In this document: piece by piece, positions 18,140-26,944 of the stretch
Numbering within the stretch: the first letter of the stretch is position 1
How the letters are laid out: every line of letters starts with the position of its first letter
Assembly (NCBI RefSeq): GCF_024199845.1
Contig: NZ_JANADO010000001.1
Span: forward strand, 1,798,001-1,862,000
DNA: 64,000 nucleotides
Reading direction: 5' to 3'
From: Bradyrhizobium sp. CCGB12
Lineage (GTDB): Bacteria; Pseudomonadota; Alphaproteobacteria; Rhizobiales; Xanthobacteraceae
Position numbers and translations under genes: made by a program
The notes under the pieces: generated by a model
Told to the model about the DNA's origin: nothing
The model's input: the letters and a program-made list of their open reading frames with translations, nothing else
Databases searched by the model: none

Positions 18140-19333
18140 CTACGCCTTCGCGCAATGAGCGATCAGCTTCTCCACAAACCCCGCGCATTTCTCCAGTTCC
18201 GCGATCTCCACGAATTCGTCCGGCGTATGCGCCTGCGCGATCGATCCCGGGCCGATCACCACCGAGGGGATATCGGCGATGCTGGCGAACAGGCTCGCCT
18301 CGGTGCCGAAGGCGACCTTGGCATGGTCGTTGCGCCCCGCAAGGCTCTTGGCCAGCGTGACGATCGCAGCGTCGGCGGCGGTGTCGAGCGCGGGGTAGTC
18401 GAGGATCTCCTCGAAATCGATGCCGCAGTCCGGATGCCCCGCCTTCATCGCCGGCTCGAGCTCGGCCTTGGCCCACGCGACGATCGCATCGGTGACCTCC
18501 CGCGATTCCGTGATGCCGATGCCGCGGCATTCGAATTCGATCGCGCAGGTATCGGGCACGATGTTGAGCGCGGCGCCGCCATGCACGATGCTGGTGAGCA
18601 GCGTCGAGTGAGGAACGTCGTACAGGCTGTCCGTCGCTCTCTCGCCTGCGAGCTTCACCGCACGGCGGCGGATTTCGACAATCAGCTCGGCGGCATATTC
18701 GATCGCGTTGACGCCGTCGGGCGCGATCGAAGAGTGGCGGGCGAGGCCGCGGAACGTGGCGCGCACGCCGTGCTTGCCCTTGTGGCCGATGATGACCTTC
18801 ATCTCGGTCGGCTCACCGATGAAGGCGCCGAGCGGTCTCACTTTCTTTTTCGCGATCTCACCGAGCATCGGCCGCACGCCGACGCAGCCGATCTCCTCGT
18901 CATAGGAAATCGCCAGATGAATCGGCGTTGCGAGCTTCGCCTCCAGCATCTCCGGCACCATGGCGAGGCAGACCGCGACAAAGCCCTTCATGTCGGTGGT
19001 GCCGCGGCCATAGAGCTTGCCGTCGCGCTCGACCAGCTTGAACGGGTCGTGGCTCCAGTCCTGGCCCACGACCGGCACGACGTCGGTGTGGCCTGACAGC
19101 ACCAAGCCAGGGCGGTCCTCCGGTCCGATCGTGACCCAGAGCGACCCCTTCTGGCCGGTCTCGTCGACGATGCGCTCGCCCTTGACGCCGAGGAAAGTGA
19201 GATAGCTCTCAATGTGGGCGATCAGAGGCAGGTTGGTGCGATCGCTGACGGTGTCGAAGCCGACGAGGTCGGCGAGAAGGTGGCGGATGCGATCGGTTCT
19301 GGAGCTCGGGAAGATCGGGTTTGGCATTGTCAT
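18140..19333 (-). CDS. argE: acetylornithine deacetylase (M20 family)
   Basis: A 397-aa zinc amidohydrolase that releases ornithine from N-acetylornithine in arginine synthesis. Family landmarks are LVGFDTVSDRTNLPLIAHIE, the first metal motif LSGHTDVVPVVGQDW, GRGTTDMKGFVAVCLAM, and the Glu pair in ISYDEEIGCVGVRPML. The dimerisation domain (KHGVRATFRGLARHSSIAP) and C-terminal VVIGPGSIAQAHTPDEFVE are present. The ATG at 19333 is chosen as it starts just before the family N-terminus; the frame continues upstream without matching. Other M20 peptidases are possible. Confidence 0.85.
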   Translation of the reverse strand: MTMPNPIFPSSRTDRIRHLLADLVGFDTVSDRTNLPLIAHIESYLTFLGVKGERIVDETGQKGSLWVTIGPEDRPGLVLSGHTDVVPVVGQDWSHDPFKLVERDGKLYGRGTTDMKGFVAVCLAMVPEMLEAKLATPIHLAISYDEEIGCVGVRPMLGEIAKKKVRPLGAFIGEPTEMKVIIGHKGKHGVRATFRGLARHSSIAPDGVNAIEYAAELIVEIRRRAVKLAGERATDSLYDVPHSTLLTSIVHGGAALNIVPDTCAIEFECRGIGITESREVTDAIVAWAKAELEPAMKAGHPDCGIDFEEILDYPALDTAADAAIVTLAKSLAGRNDHAKVAFGTEASLFASIADIPSVVIGPGSIAQAHTPDEFVEIAELEKCAGFVEKLIAHCAKA

Positions 19334-19428
19334 TTCTTGTCGGGGGATTGCGGAGGCCGAGGTTTCTTGCATGAAGCATACCAACACGGCGGCGGGTCGG
19401 GCAAATCCCGCCGGTGCTGCGTCGAACC

Positions 19429-20079
19429 TCAGCCGAGCGCGGATAGATCTTTCGGCAGCATGCGTTTGAACAGGTCAAGCATCCGCCGTGCCTCGGCCGG
19501 TGGCAAGGCGATGGCGTGGCGAACTGCGGCGGCGACCTGGATCATCGCGAGCCGTGCGAAAGCGGTGAGCGCAGGGGCAGGGGCTTTCGGCGCGACGCGC
19601 TGGAGTGCATCGCGCAAGAGGCCGGCGAGAAACGCGACGTCTTCGTCGTCGATCTGTTGAAGGGTCCGGTCGGCCTGCGTCGCCTGCCAAATGTGATGCA
19701 TCACGGGATGCTCGCGGAACATTTGGTAATAACCGTCGGTGATGCGGCAGAGCGCTGTGTGCAAATCCGACAGCTTCTTCATCTCGGCGAGGTCGCGCTG
19801 GACGCAGTCGCGGCCGATGGCGTTGCAGCGCTCGGCGAGTGTTCCGATCACGGCGCTCTTGTCCGGAAAATATTGATAGAGCGAGCCGAAGGCGATGCCG
19901 GTGCGCGCGACGATGTCGCTCATCCGGAAGGCGTCGCTGCCCTTCTCCGTCAAGATCTCGCTCGCAGCCGTCAGGATGTGCTCGAAGCGCTCCCGGCTGC
20001 GCGCCTGCGTCGGCACCAGCGGTGAGCGCCGTCCGGCCGCCTGCGTCGCTTTGTCCGTCCTGCCTGCTCGTTCCGGCAT
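19429..20079 (-). CDS. TetR/AcrR family transcriptional regulator
   Basis: A 216-aa regulator. The N-terminal HTH is RFEHILTAASEILTEKGSDA, then FRMSDIVARTGIAFGSLYQY and FPDKSAVIGTLAERC. The basic leader before it supports the ATG at 20079 rather than the open frame up to 20190. The gene is divergent from the DUF1772 membrane gene (94 bp between starts), its most likely target. No clear operator could be picked in the gap. Confidence 0.86.
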   Translation of the reverse strand: MPERAGRTDKATQAAGRRSPLVPTQARSRERFEHILTAASEILTEKGSDAFRMSDIVARTGIAFGSLYQYFPDKSAVIGTLAERCNAIGRDCVQRDLAEMKKLSDLHTALCRITDGYYQMFREHPVMHHIWQATQADRTLQQIDDEDVAFLAGLLRDALQRVAPKAPAPALTAFARLAMIQVAAAVRHAIALPPAEARRMLDLFKRMLPKDLSALG

Positions 20080-20173
20080 CCCTGATTCCCGCCATCCGCA
20101 CTTGACGTCAGAAATAAGTGAGTTTATCGCCTTTATCAAATACGAGAGGTCATCGTGTTTAGCGGGGTGCGGC

Positions 20174-20656
20174 ATGCGGCAGTTTTTCACGACCGGACTG
20201 CTCTGGTTTTCGGCCCTGGGCTGCGGCCTGATGGCCGGAATTTATTTGGCCTTCTCGACCTTCATCATGACTGCGTTCGGCCGCCTTGATCAGGCCGCGG
20301 GCATCGCCGCGATGAACGCCATCAATGTCGACATCGTGCGCTCGCTGTTCATGCCGCTGTTCCTCGGCACGACGGTGGCGGGCGCGGCGCTGGTGATGAT
20401 GGGCGCATTGCGGCTGGGCGAGCCGGGCGCGGTGAGCATGATCGCCGGCGGCGGCCTCTACGTCATCGGCATGTTCGTGGTGACGATGGTATTCAACGTG
20501 CCGCTCAACAACGCACTCGCCGCGGTGCAGCCGTCAGCGCCGGAGGCGGGCGCGGTGTGGGCGGCCTATCTGAAGGACTGGGTGTTTTGGAACCATGTGC
20601 GGACGGTGGCGTCGGTGGTGGCGAGCGCGTTGTGCATCGTGGCGCTCGCATCGTAG
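20174..20656 (+). CDS. DUF1772 (anthrone-oxygenase-like) membrane protein
   Basis: A 160-aa inner-membrane protein with four helices: LLWFSALGCGLMAGIYLAFS, LFMPLFLGTTVAGAALVMMG, IAGGGLYVIGMFVVTMVFNV and VRTVASVVASALCIVALA. The conserved NVPLNNALA follows helix 3. The family is related to fungal anthrone oxygenases but is functionally unassigned in bacteria. The start ATG at 20174 fits the hydrophobic N-terminus. It is probably controlled by the divergent TetR gene. Confidence 0.82.
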   Translation: MRQFFTTGLLWFSALGCGLMAGIYLAFSTFIMTAFGRLDQAAGIAAMNAINVDIVRSLFMPLFLGTTVAGAALVMMGALRLGEPGAVSMIAGGGLYVIGMFVVTMVFNVPLNNALAAVQPSAPEAGAVWAAYLKDWVFWNHVRTVASVVASALCIVALAS

Positions 20657-20669
20657 TCCGGGTTTGCCA

Positions 20670-21275
20670 CTACGAGACCTTGCGTTGCCCGACGGGCAAA
20701 ACACTCAACATGCCCGTCAAGACCCGTCGTCGAAAATATTCTACTTTACCGAAATTCGGAAACGGCGTATCTGTCGCCGCAACCCGGCCCAAGGAAGAGG
20801 GGCGTATCGCGATCGTCACGAACGCGGGCCGGGCGGCGGTGGACATGGGTCCCATCGGCGCGAAAAGCTTCGCAGGGCGGAGAGCCGTGAGCGAAAGCGT
20901 CGCGCACACGAACGGTGTGATCCGCGTACGGCCAAATCGTGTCGTCCTGGCGCCCGGGGTCTGTGCGCCAAGTCTTGCGGTGAAGTGTTGTGCCCGACCG
21001 GGTACACGCATCAGCCATCCGCAAGGCGACGGGGGCAATAGTGCATCGCTCCCCGGGGAGAGCACGACATAAGCCGTTCCAACCACTGCGCAGGGAAGGC
21101 CGGGATGTCCTGGCTACACCTGTATGCCGCTGTGCAAATTCTTGTTGCTATCTTCGCACAGTGGACCGTGGGTGCCCGGCCGGCACTCGGTCTTCCCTGC
21201 GCCCTTTTTCACTGGGGGTGAGGCATCGATGCAAAGCTCGGGCGAATGAGCCGCGAGGATGAGAAGGCGTGTCCG
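20670..21275. repeat. long Bradyrhizobium-type dispersed repeat (no supported gene)
   Basis: A block of about 600 bp follows DUF1772. Its 5' part includes TTGCCCGACGGGCAAAACAC, and its 3' part holds the foldable segment listed separately. From memory it looks like a sequence found in many copies in Bradyrhizobium genomes; I cannot verify this here. The 120-aa plus-strand frame starting at 20710 has no protein-like features and I treat it as non-coding. Confidence 0.55.
21088..21209 (+). ncRNA. candidate structured RNA, four-way junction closed by a 17-bp stem
   Basis: 21088-21104 pairs with 21186-21202 over 17 bp (two G-U pairs). Inside lie three hairpins: 21112-21128 (GGCTAC / GTATGCC, one bulge), 21129-21135 with 21156-21162 (GCTGTGC / GCACAGT) and 21172-21176 with 21182-21186 (GTGCC / GGCAC). 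A TTTTT run at 21205-21209 follows. The layout suggests a transcribed, terminated RNA. I know of no named family for it; transcription is inferred. Confidence 0.5.
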
Positions 21276-21320
21276 CAATGAAGATGCGAGTTACAGAAGC
21301 GACGCCGATGCTCTTTGCTC

Positions 21321-21400
21321 CGTCATTGCGAGCGCAGCGAAGCAATCCAGACTGTCACCGCGGAGGAATTCTGGATTGCTTCGCTGCGCTCGCAATGACG
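21321..21400. repeat. perfect 30-bp inverted repeat
   Basis: The arms at 21321-21350 and 21371-21400 (beginning CGTCATTGCGAGCGCAGCGA) are exact inverse complements with a 20-bp loop. It is the same family as 16089-16158. Confidence 0.85.
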
Positions 21401-21434
21401 CTCTTGAGGCCGTTGAGCGCGATATCTCCCCAAC

Positions 21435-21555
21435 GTCGTCCTGGCGAAAGCCAGGACCCATTACCCCGGTCAGCGTCGTCTCGCACGATGTGGCCACCAC
21501 CCGGGCGCAACCACGAGCGTCGGTGGTTATGGGTCCTGGCCTTCGCCAGGACGAC
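21435..21555. repeat. 26-bp inverted repeat (one mismatch)
   Basis: The arms at 21435-21460 and 21530-21555 are built on GTCCTGGCGAAAGCCAGGAC, itself a palindrome, so each arm also folds alone. It lies downstream of the SDR gene stop at 21599 (minus strand). Confidence 0.8.
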
Positions 21556-21598
21556 ATCAGGGATGCTGCGACACCGAGCGATACGGAGACCGCCCTTG

Positions 21599-22384
21599 CT
21601 AAACCGGCTTGCCCGTATACGGCATCGATGCCGTGAGGCCGCCATCCACCGGAAACGCCTGGCCGTTGACATACGAGGCCTCGTCGCTGGCCAAAAACAG
21701 TCCCATCGCCGCGAGCTCGTGCGGCTGGCCGGGGCGCTTGAGCGGGTTGAGCTGGCCGATCTTGTCTTGGGTGCCGCGCTCCTTGGCGCGGTCGAAGATC
21801 GGCTTGGTCATGCCGGTCTCGATCAGGCCCGGGCACACCGCGTTGATGCGTACACCGGTGCCGGTGAGCGAATAGGCGGTGGTCTGCACCAGGCTGATCA
21901 CGCCGGCCTTGCTCGCGGCATAGGGATGTCCGCTGGCGCCGGCCTTGAGGCCTGCGACGGATGCGGTCAGCACGATCGCCCCGGCCTGCTGCTTGACCAT
22001 TTGCGGCATGGCGTATTTCACCGCGAGGAACGGCCCGATCAGATTGACGCGCAGAATCTCCTGCCAGTGCTCCACGGTCTGCTCGGCGAGCGGAACGAGC
22101 CCGCCGGAGACGCCGGCATTGGCCCAGATCACGTCGAGCCGGCCGTGCGTCTTCACCGCCGTGTCGATGACGGCGATGACGTCTTTCTCGGAGCCCGCGT
22201 CCGCCACCATGGCTTCCGCGACACCGCCGGCTTTCCTGATCTCGTCGACGGTCTCCTTCACCGCCTCGGTGCGATCGACCGCGATCAGCTTTGCGCCTTC
22301 CCGGGTGAACAGAAGTGCGGCGGCGCGGCCGATGCCGCTGCCGGCGCCGGTGATGATGACGGATTTGCCTTGCAGGCGGCCCAT
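21599..22384 (-). CDS. SDR family oxidoreductase
   Basis: A 261-aa classical short-chain dehydrogenase. It has the NAD(P) motif TGAGSGIG near residues 12-19, VIWANAGVSGG for the NAG motif, and a catalytic Ser with YAASK (Tyr, Lys) in ASGHPYAASKAGVIS. The C-terminus EASYVNGQAFPVDGGLTASM is typical. The start at 22384 (MGRLQGKSVIITGAG) follows GGGAGAAGCGC. It is divergent from the histidine phosphatase gene. Together with the nearby SDR, phosphatase, ACAD and kinase it may serve hydroxyacyl-CoA metabolism (inference). Confidence 0.88.
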   Translation of the reverse strand: MGRLQGKSVIITGAGSGIGRAAALLFTREGAKLIAVDRTEAVKETVDEIRKAGGVAEAMVADAGSEKDVIAVIDTAVKTHGRLDVIWANAGVSGGLVPLAEQTVEHWQEILRVNLIGPFLAVKYAMPQMVKQQAGAIVLTASVAGLKAGASGHPYAASKAGVISLVQTTAYSLTGTGVRINAVCPGLIETGMTKPIFDRAKERGTQDKIGQLNPLKRPGQPHELAAMGLFLASDEASYVNGQAFPVDGGLTASMPYTGKPV

Positions 22385-22517
22385 GCGCTTCTCCCTTTGG
22401 CTCGTGCACGGCCCTTGCCGCACGACGGAATTTCAAACAAGATTTCAAACGGTAAAGTGTCTTGAGACACGCTCGCTACTGACGTACAGCGACATCAAAC
22501 GGGATGGAAGGGTTTCG

Positions 22518-23216
22518 ATGGCAACCGCAGACAAGCCAAAGGTGGTCGTCACACGGTGGTGGTGGGTCCGGCACGCGCCAGTGCGCAATGACGGCGGCAA
22601 CATCTACGGACAGTCCGATATCGCCTGCGACACCAGCGATAGCTACGTGTTCAACGCTGTTGCCAAGGTGCTGCCACGCAAGGCGGTCTGGTATTCGAGC
22701 AACCTGATGCGCACGCATCAGACAGCCGCCGCGATCTGGGCGGCCGGCTTCCCAAAGCCTGCGTCGATGACATGGGAAGCGGATCTCGCCGAACAGAATC
22801 TCGGCCGTTGGCAAGGCATGAACCGCGCAGAGTTCATCGCGAGCCGTCCCGTCGGCACCAGCTGGTTCGCCGATATCAACGAGCCCGCGCCCGGCGGCGA
22901 AAGTTTCATGGATCTCTACAACCGCACGCGTCGCACCATCGAGCGGATCAACCATGAGGCGGCCGGGCAGGACGTCATTGCGGTCGCACATGGTGGCACC
23001 ATCAAGGCGGCGGTGGGCCTCGCGCTCGGTGACCTGCCGGAGCAGGGGCTCGCATTCGATATCGACAACGTATCGGTGACGCGGCTCGATCATTTCGCAA
23101 GCCCCGAGCGTACGGTCTGGCGGTTGCCGATGGTGAACCAGCAGCCCTGGATCGCCGACGCTGCACACGCGGCGATGCACCAGCCGGCGGGACCGGAAGT
23201 CAAGAAGCTCGCCTGA
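22518..23216 (+). CDS. histidine phosphatase family protein
   Basis: A 232-aa phosphoglycerate-mutase-like phosphatase. The catalytic histidine motif appears as RWWWVRHAPVRNDGGNIYGQ, with SSNLMRTHQTAAAIW and EADLAEQNLGRWQGM following. The second catalytic His is in VIAVAHGGTIKAAVGLALGD. The start at 22518 has GGAAGGG upstream; the frame continues far 5' only as the shadow of the SDR gene. Such phosphatases next to APH kinase/ACAD genes could recycle phosphorylated acyl intermediates, but this is not shown. Confidence 0.87.
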   Translation: MATADKPKVVVTRWWWVRHAPVRNDGGNIYGQSDIACDTSDSYVFNAVAKVLPRKAVWYSSNLMRTHQTAAAIWAAGFPKPASMTWEADLAEQNLGRWQGMNRAEFIASRPVGTSWFADINEPAPGGESFMDLYNRTRRTIERINHEAAGQDVIAVAHGGTIKAAVGLALGDLPEQGLAFDIDNVSVTRLDHFASPERTVWRLPMVNQQPWIADAAHAAMHQPAGPEVKKLA

Positions 23217-23288
23217 GAAGCCGTTGTTCGCTCGTGCGGACAGGGCGTAAGCTTCAAACCAAATCAAATCGTACTCTGGGAGAGAAAC

Positions 23289-24056
23289 ATGACCTTGTTC
23301 GACATGAAGGGAAAAGTCGCCGTCATCACCGGCTCGACGCGCGGCATCGGGCTTGCGATCGCCGAGCGCATGGCCGAGCACGGCGCGAAGGTCGTGATCT
23401 CCTCGCGCAAGGCCGACGTCTGCGAACAGGTGGCGAAGGGCATCAACGACAGATTCGGCAAGGGCACCGCGGTCGCGATCGCCGCCAATATCTCGTCGAA
23501 GGAGAATCTGCAAAATCTCGTCGACGAGAGCAACCGCGCCTTCGGTAAGATCGACGTGCTGGTCTGCAACGCCGCGTCGAACCCGTATTACGGTCCGCTC
23601 GCCGGCATCTCCGACGATCAGTTCAGGAAGATCCTCGACAACAACATCGTCGCCAACAACTGGCTGATCTCGATGGTGGTGCCGCAGATGATCGAGCGCA
23701 AGGACGGCTCGGTCATCATCGTCTCCTCGATCGGCGGATTGAAAGGCTCGACCATCCTCGGTGCCTACGCGATCTCCAAGGCCGCCGACATGCAGCTCGC
23801 GCGCAATCTCGCCTGCGAATACGGCAAGCACAATATCCGCGTGAACTGCATCGCGCCCGGCCTGATCAAGACCGATTTTGCGAAGGCGCTGTGGGACAAC
23901 CCGGAGAACCTGAAGGCCTCGACCTCGCGCTCGCCGCTCTTGCGCATCGGCATCCCCGACGAGATCGCGGGCGCGGCCGTGTTCCTGGGATCGAAGGCCG
24001 GCGACTTCATGACCGGCCAGACCTTGGTGATCGACGGCGGCGCGACGATTAGTTGA
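23289..24056 (+). CDS. SDR family oxidoreductase
   Basis: A 255-aa short-chain dehydrogenase with TGSTRGIG (cofactor), VLVCNAASNPYYGPLAG, the catalytic Ser in IIVSSIGGLKGSTILGAYAI and YAISKA for Tyr/Lys. The C-terminal GDFMTGQTLVIDGGATIS is standard. The ribosome site GGGAGAGAAAC precedes the ATG. It is 72 bp after the histidine phosphatase, so probably the same transcript. The dehydrogenase substrate is unknown. Confidence 0.9.
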   Translation: MTLFDMKGKVAVITGSTRGIGLAIAERMAEHGAKVVISSRKADVCEQVAKGINDRFGKGTAVAIAANISSKENLQNLVDESNRAFGKIDVLVCNAASNPYYGPLAGISDDQFRKILDNNIVANNWLISMVVPQMIERKDGSVIIVSSIGGLKGSTILGAYAISKAADMQLARNLACEYGKHNIRVNCIAPGLIKTDFAKALWDNPENLKASTSRSPLLRIGIPDEIAGAAVFLGSKAGDFMTGQTLVIDGGATIS

Positions 24057-24067
24057 CGCGATAGAGC

Positions 24068-24145
24068 GTCATCCCGGGGCGCGCTTAGCGCGAACCCGGG
24101 ATCTCGAGATTCCGGGTTCGGTCCTCCGGACCGCCCCGGAATGAC
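24068..24145. repeat. palindromic intergenic repeat
   Basis: Imperfect inverted arms start GTCATCCCGGGGCGCG and end GCCCCGGAATGAC. The centre carries GGGATCTCGAGATTCCGGG. It lies between convergent SDR and hydrolase genes and could act as a bidirectional terminator. Confidence 0.7.
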
Positions 24146-24154
24146 TCTTCAGGT

Positions 24155-25390
24155 CTAATCCACAGCGGCGTAGACCAGGTCCCGCACCAGCGTGCGCGTA
24201 TAGTCGCGCTGGCCCGGACCCTGGCTCATGAACACTGCGAACAGGTCCTCCTTCGGGTCGATCCAGAAGAACGTGCCCGCAATGCCGCTCCAGAAATACT
24301 GGCCGACGCTGCCGGGGAAGGGCGCGATGCCGGCCTCGCGGCGGACCGCAAAGCCGAGGCCAAAACCGTGACCGGGCGACAGCAGCGTGCCGTTGGTCAC
24401 AACGTGCGGCCCGAGATGATCGGAGGCCATCAGCTCCAGCGTCTTGCGGCCGATGATCCTGCTGCCATCAAGCGTGCCGCCGTTGCGCAGCATCAGGCAG
24501 AAGCGGGCATAGTCCATCGTGGTCGAGACCAGCCCGCCGCCGCCGGACTCCATCACCGGCTGCTCGAGCATGTTGAACAGCGCGACCTTGTCGCCGGTCC
24601 AGGGATCGGCCCCGAACGGTTCGGCGAGGCGGCCGGAATTGGCCCCTGATGTCGCAAAGCCGGTCTCGGCCATCTGCAACGGCGCAAGGATGCGCCCGGT
24701 CAGAAACGTGCCGAGCGATTTGCCGCTGACGACCTCGATGATACGGCCGAGGATGTCGGTGGAGCGGCTGTAGTTGAACTCGTCGCCGGGATGGCAGACC
24801 AGCGGGAAGCTCGCCACCAGCGCGGCGTGCTCGGCATTGGTAATCTTGCGGCTGCGGACGCGAGACTCCTGATAGAGCTTGTGCACGGGACCATCGCCCT
24901 GGTGCTCATAGGTGAGGCCCGAGGTGTGGCGGAGCAGGTCCTGCACCGTCATCGGCCGCCGGGGCGGAACCAGGTCCAGCTTGCCGCCGCTGACCACGCC
25001 GACCTTCTGTTCCGCGAATTCCGGAATGAACTTGGCGACCGCATCGCCGAGGAGCAGGTGGCCGTCCTCGACCAGCGCCATGATGCCGACCGACACGATC
25101 GGCTTGGTCATCGAGAAGACCCGGAAGATCGAATCGCGTGCCATCGGCGCGGCGGCCGTCGGGCTCTGCCGTCCCAACGCCTCGAACCAGCCGATCTGAC
25201 CGCGGCGGGCCACCAGCACGGTGACGCCGGGAACGGTTCCCTTGTCAATCTCGCGCTTGAAGGCGTCCGACATGGCCTGGAGGCGGGGCCGCGACAGCCC
25301 GAGCGTCTCGGGGCGGGCTTCCGGTAAAGGCGGGGTCTGCGGCGCGATCGTGGCCTGCGCGGCGGCTGTAGCGGTCGCTGTAGCGGTCAT
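24155..25390 (-). CDS. serine hydrolase, beta-lactamase/esterase S12 family
   Basis: A 411-aa class-C beta-lactamase-like enzyme. The nucleophile motif is FRVFSMTKPIVSVG (SMTK). The tyrosine motif appears as FNYSRSTDILGRI, and HGFGLGFAVR occupies the third-motif region. Many such rhizobial proteins are esterases, not lactamases. An Ala/Thr-rich stretch at the N-terminus is not a convincing signal peptide. I choose the ATG at 25390, with GGGAG five bases before it, over a GTG at 25396. Confidence 0.88.
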   Translation of the reverse strand: MTATATATAAAQATIAPQTPPLPEARPETLGLSRPRLQAMSDAFKREIDKGTVPGVTVLVARRGQIGWFEALGRQSPTAAAPMARDSIFRVFSMTKPIVSVGIMALVEDGHLLLGDAVAKFIPEFAEQKVGVVSGGKLDLVPPRRPMTVQDLLRHTSGLTYEHQGDGPVHKLYQESRVRSRKITNAEHAALVASFPLVCHPGDEFNYSRSTDILGRIIEVVSGKSLGTFLTGRILAPLQMAETGFATSGANSGRLAEPFGADPWTGDKVALFNMLEQPVMESGGGGLVSTTMDYARFCLMLRNGGTLDGSRIIGRKTLELMASDHLGPHVVTNGTLLSPGHGFGLGFAVRREAGIAPFPGSVGQYFWSGIAGTFFWIDPKEDLFAVFMSQGPGQRDYTRTLVRDLVYAAVD

Positions 25391-25540
25391 GGGCACTCCC
25401 GGTTGCTCTTGATTATCGGGAACGGACTGTGGCCCAAAAACTCCGGTACAAACAAGCGAAGCCGGCGCGGTTCACCCTTGCAAAGCGGCCATCCCCTGTG
25501 CTTGAAAGCGGCCCTGATCCTAAGGCGACGCAGGGTCTGT

Positions 25541-25616
25541 AGGAGTGTAGCTCAATTGGTAGAGCACCGGTCTCCAAAACCGGGGGTCGCAGGTTCGAGC
25601 CCTGCCACTCCTGCCA
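25541..25616 (+). tRNA. tRNA-Trp (anticodon CCA)
   Basis: Acceptor arms AGGAGTG / CACTCCT pair fully. The D-arm is GCTCAATTGGTAGAGC, the anticodon stem-loop is CCGGTCTCCAAAACCGG with anticodon CCA, and the T-arm is GCAGGTTCGAGCCCTGC. Discriminator G and an encoded CCA complete it. An integrase gene begins 60 bp past the 3' end, so the tRNA 3' half is the likely attachment site. Confidence 0.97.
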
Positions 25617-25675
25617 TGAAATCAACGCCTTAGACGAACTTCCTTACCGCCCAAGCGGGCGCTGCTACCGCTTTG

Positions 25676-26944
25676 CTACCTAATCGTTCCGGCACCGAGA
25701 AATCCGGCCGCTAGTTGGGTGATGGTGCTGGAGAGCTTTTCGTCGGCCTGCTTCAGGCGTTTTCGTTTTGTGTAGCTCCGCAGCAGGGTGGCAGGATCGT
25801 CGCCGATCCGCTGGGCAACCGTGTGCACGGGGATGCCGGCATCGAGGAGAGCGGTGCTGTGGATGCCCCGCAGGTCATGGAAACGGGTCTTGCTGAAACC
25901 AAGCTCTCCGACTCGATCCGCAAATTCTCTTGAAAAATTTCGCGGGTCGCGCGGAGTCGTAAATGACACACTCCGGCCGGGACCGAACAAGGCCGGAAAC
26001 ATGAGGGCCGCCCCGGGCAGGCGCACGAGCGATAGATCGACGTCGGCGACTCCCTTCGGGATGCCCGCCATAATTCGCAGAAGGCGGTCCTTCTGTTTCA
26101 GGAGAACGGCGATCGTGGCGTCGTCCAGATCAATCGTGCGCAACCCCCGTTTCGTCTTCGGCGGCTTGATCCGGATCTTGAATTTTTTCGTCTGCTCGAG
26201 GGCCCGTTCGATGCGGAGGGTCTTCTTCTGGATATCAAGGTCGGTCCAGCGCAGGGCCAATAACTCGTTTCTGCGGGCACCCGTGGCGGCCGCCAGCACG
26301 ACGGTCGAATACTGATTGGTGGTTTCGAAGCCCGCCACCAGCGTCCGCAGCTCTGCCTCGGTCAAGCCCTCGCCGATGTCGTCGTCTAGATCGGGACCGT
26401 CCTCCGTCGTCTCATAGACGTGCCCGTCCGGGTTCGGGATTTGCTCGACGCGCGTCATTGGATTGACGAGGAGGAGGCCTTTGCGGTGAGCGGTCGCTAG
26501 GCATGCACCGAAGACGATATGCACGTGATGCTGCGTACGCGGGGAAATCGTCTTGGCTTCCGCCATATCGGCGTATCGCTTGTCAATCTCGCTTGCTTGC
26601 AGTTTCTGCAGCAGCCGACTACCGACCGCGGGCTTGATATGCGTGCGCAGCAGTTGCCCATATCGCTCCAAGGTTCGCTGGCTGGGCTTCTTCTGTCGTC
26701 GGCCCGGTGCTCCAGCTTCTATCCATTGGTCGATCCATTGACCGACCGTCAGCTTTGAAGGGTCGAGATAAGTCCCGCCCTTCAGCTCGGAGACCAACCT
26801 GGCGCACTCGACTTGGGCCTGGCGCTTGCCGGTGCAGTTGGGCAAGGAGTGCCATTTCCGCTTGCGTGCTCCCGATTTGGGATCGCGGTTATCGATGACG
26901 GCATACCAGTGACCGGCACCGCGTTCTCTGACGTGTCCTTTCAT
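25676..26944 (-). CDS. int: phage-type tyrosine site-specific integrase
   Basis: A 422-aa recombinase that would integrate and excise the element at tRNA-Trp. The N-terminal part has an arm-type binding domain (KGHVRERGAGHWYAVIDNRD) and a SAM-like core-binding domain (YGQLLRTHIKPAVGSRLLQK). Catalytic residues are Arg in AATGARRNELLALRW, His-x-x-Arg in FHDLRGIHSTALLDAG and Tyr about residue 391 in TLLRSYTKRK. The C-terminus lies next to the tRNA, as usual. The start at 26944 overlaps the stop of the upstream ribbon-helix-helix gene (ATGA). Confidence 0.95.
   Translation of the reverse strand: MKGHVRERGAGHWYAVIDNRDPKSGARKRKWHSLPNCTGKRQAQVECARLVSELKGGTYLDPSKLTVGQWIDQWIEAGAPGRRQKKPSQRTLERYGQLLRTHIKPAVGSRLLQKLQASEIDKRYADMAEAKTISPRTQHHVHIVFGACLATAHRKGLLLVNPMTRVEQIPNPDGHVYETTEDGPDLDDDIGEGLTEAELRTLVAGFETTNQYSTVVLAAATGARRNELLALRWTDLDIQKKTLRIERALEQTKKFKIRIKPPKTKRGLRTIDLDDATIAVLLKQKDRLLRIMAGIPKGVADVDLSLVRLPGAALMFPALFGPGRSVSFTTPRDPRNFSREFADRVGELGFSKTRFHDLRGIHSTALLDAGIPVHTVAQRIGDDPATLLRSYTKRKRLKQADEKLSSTITQLAAGFLGAGTIR

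Noticed and set aside
20710..21072. 120-aa frame inside the long repeat
   Set aside because: No protein-like pattern, lies wholly within repeat-type sequence and ends inside the structured RNA leader.
25575..25616. Second copy of the tRNA-Trp 3' end as right attachment site
   Set aside because: I looked by eye through 31.1-31.5, 37.4-37.9, 39.0-39.3, 41.2-42.3 and 45.6-46.1 kb and found no convincing copy; it may lie outside the window or be too short to see.
25403..25633. Open frame across the tRNA-Trp gene
   Set aside because: Overlaps a complete tRNA; chance frame.
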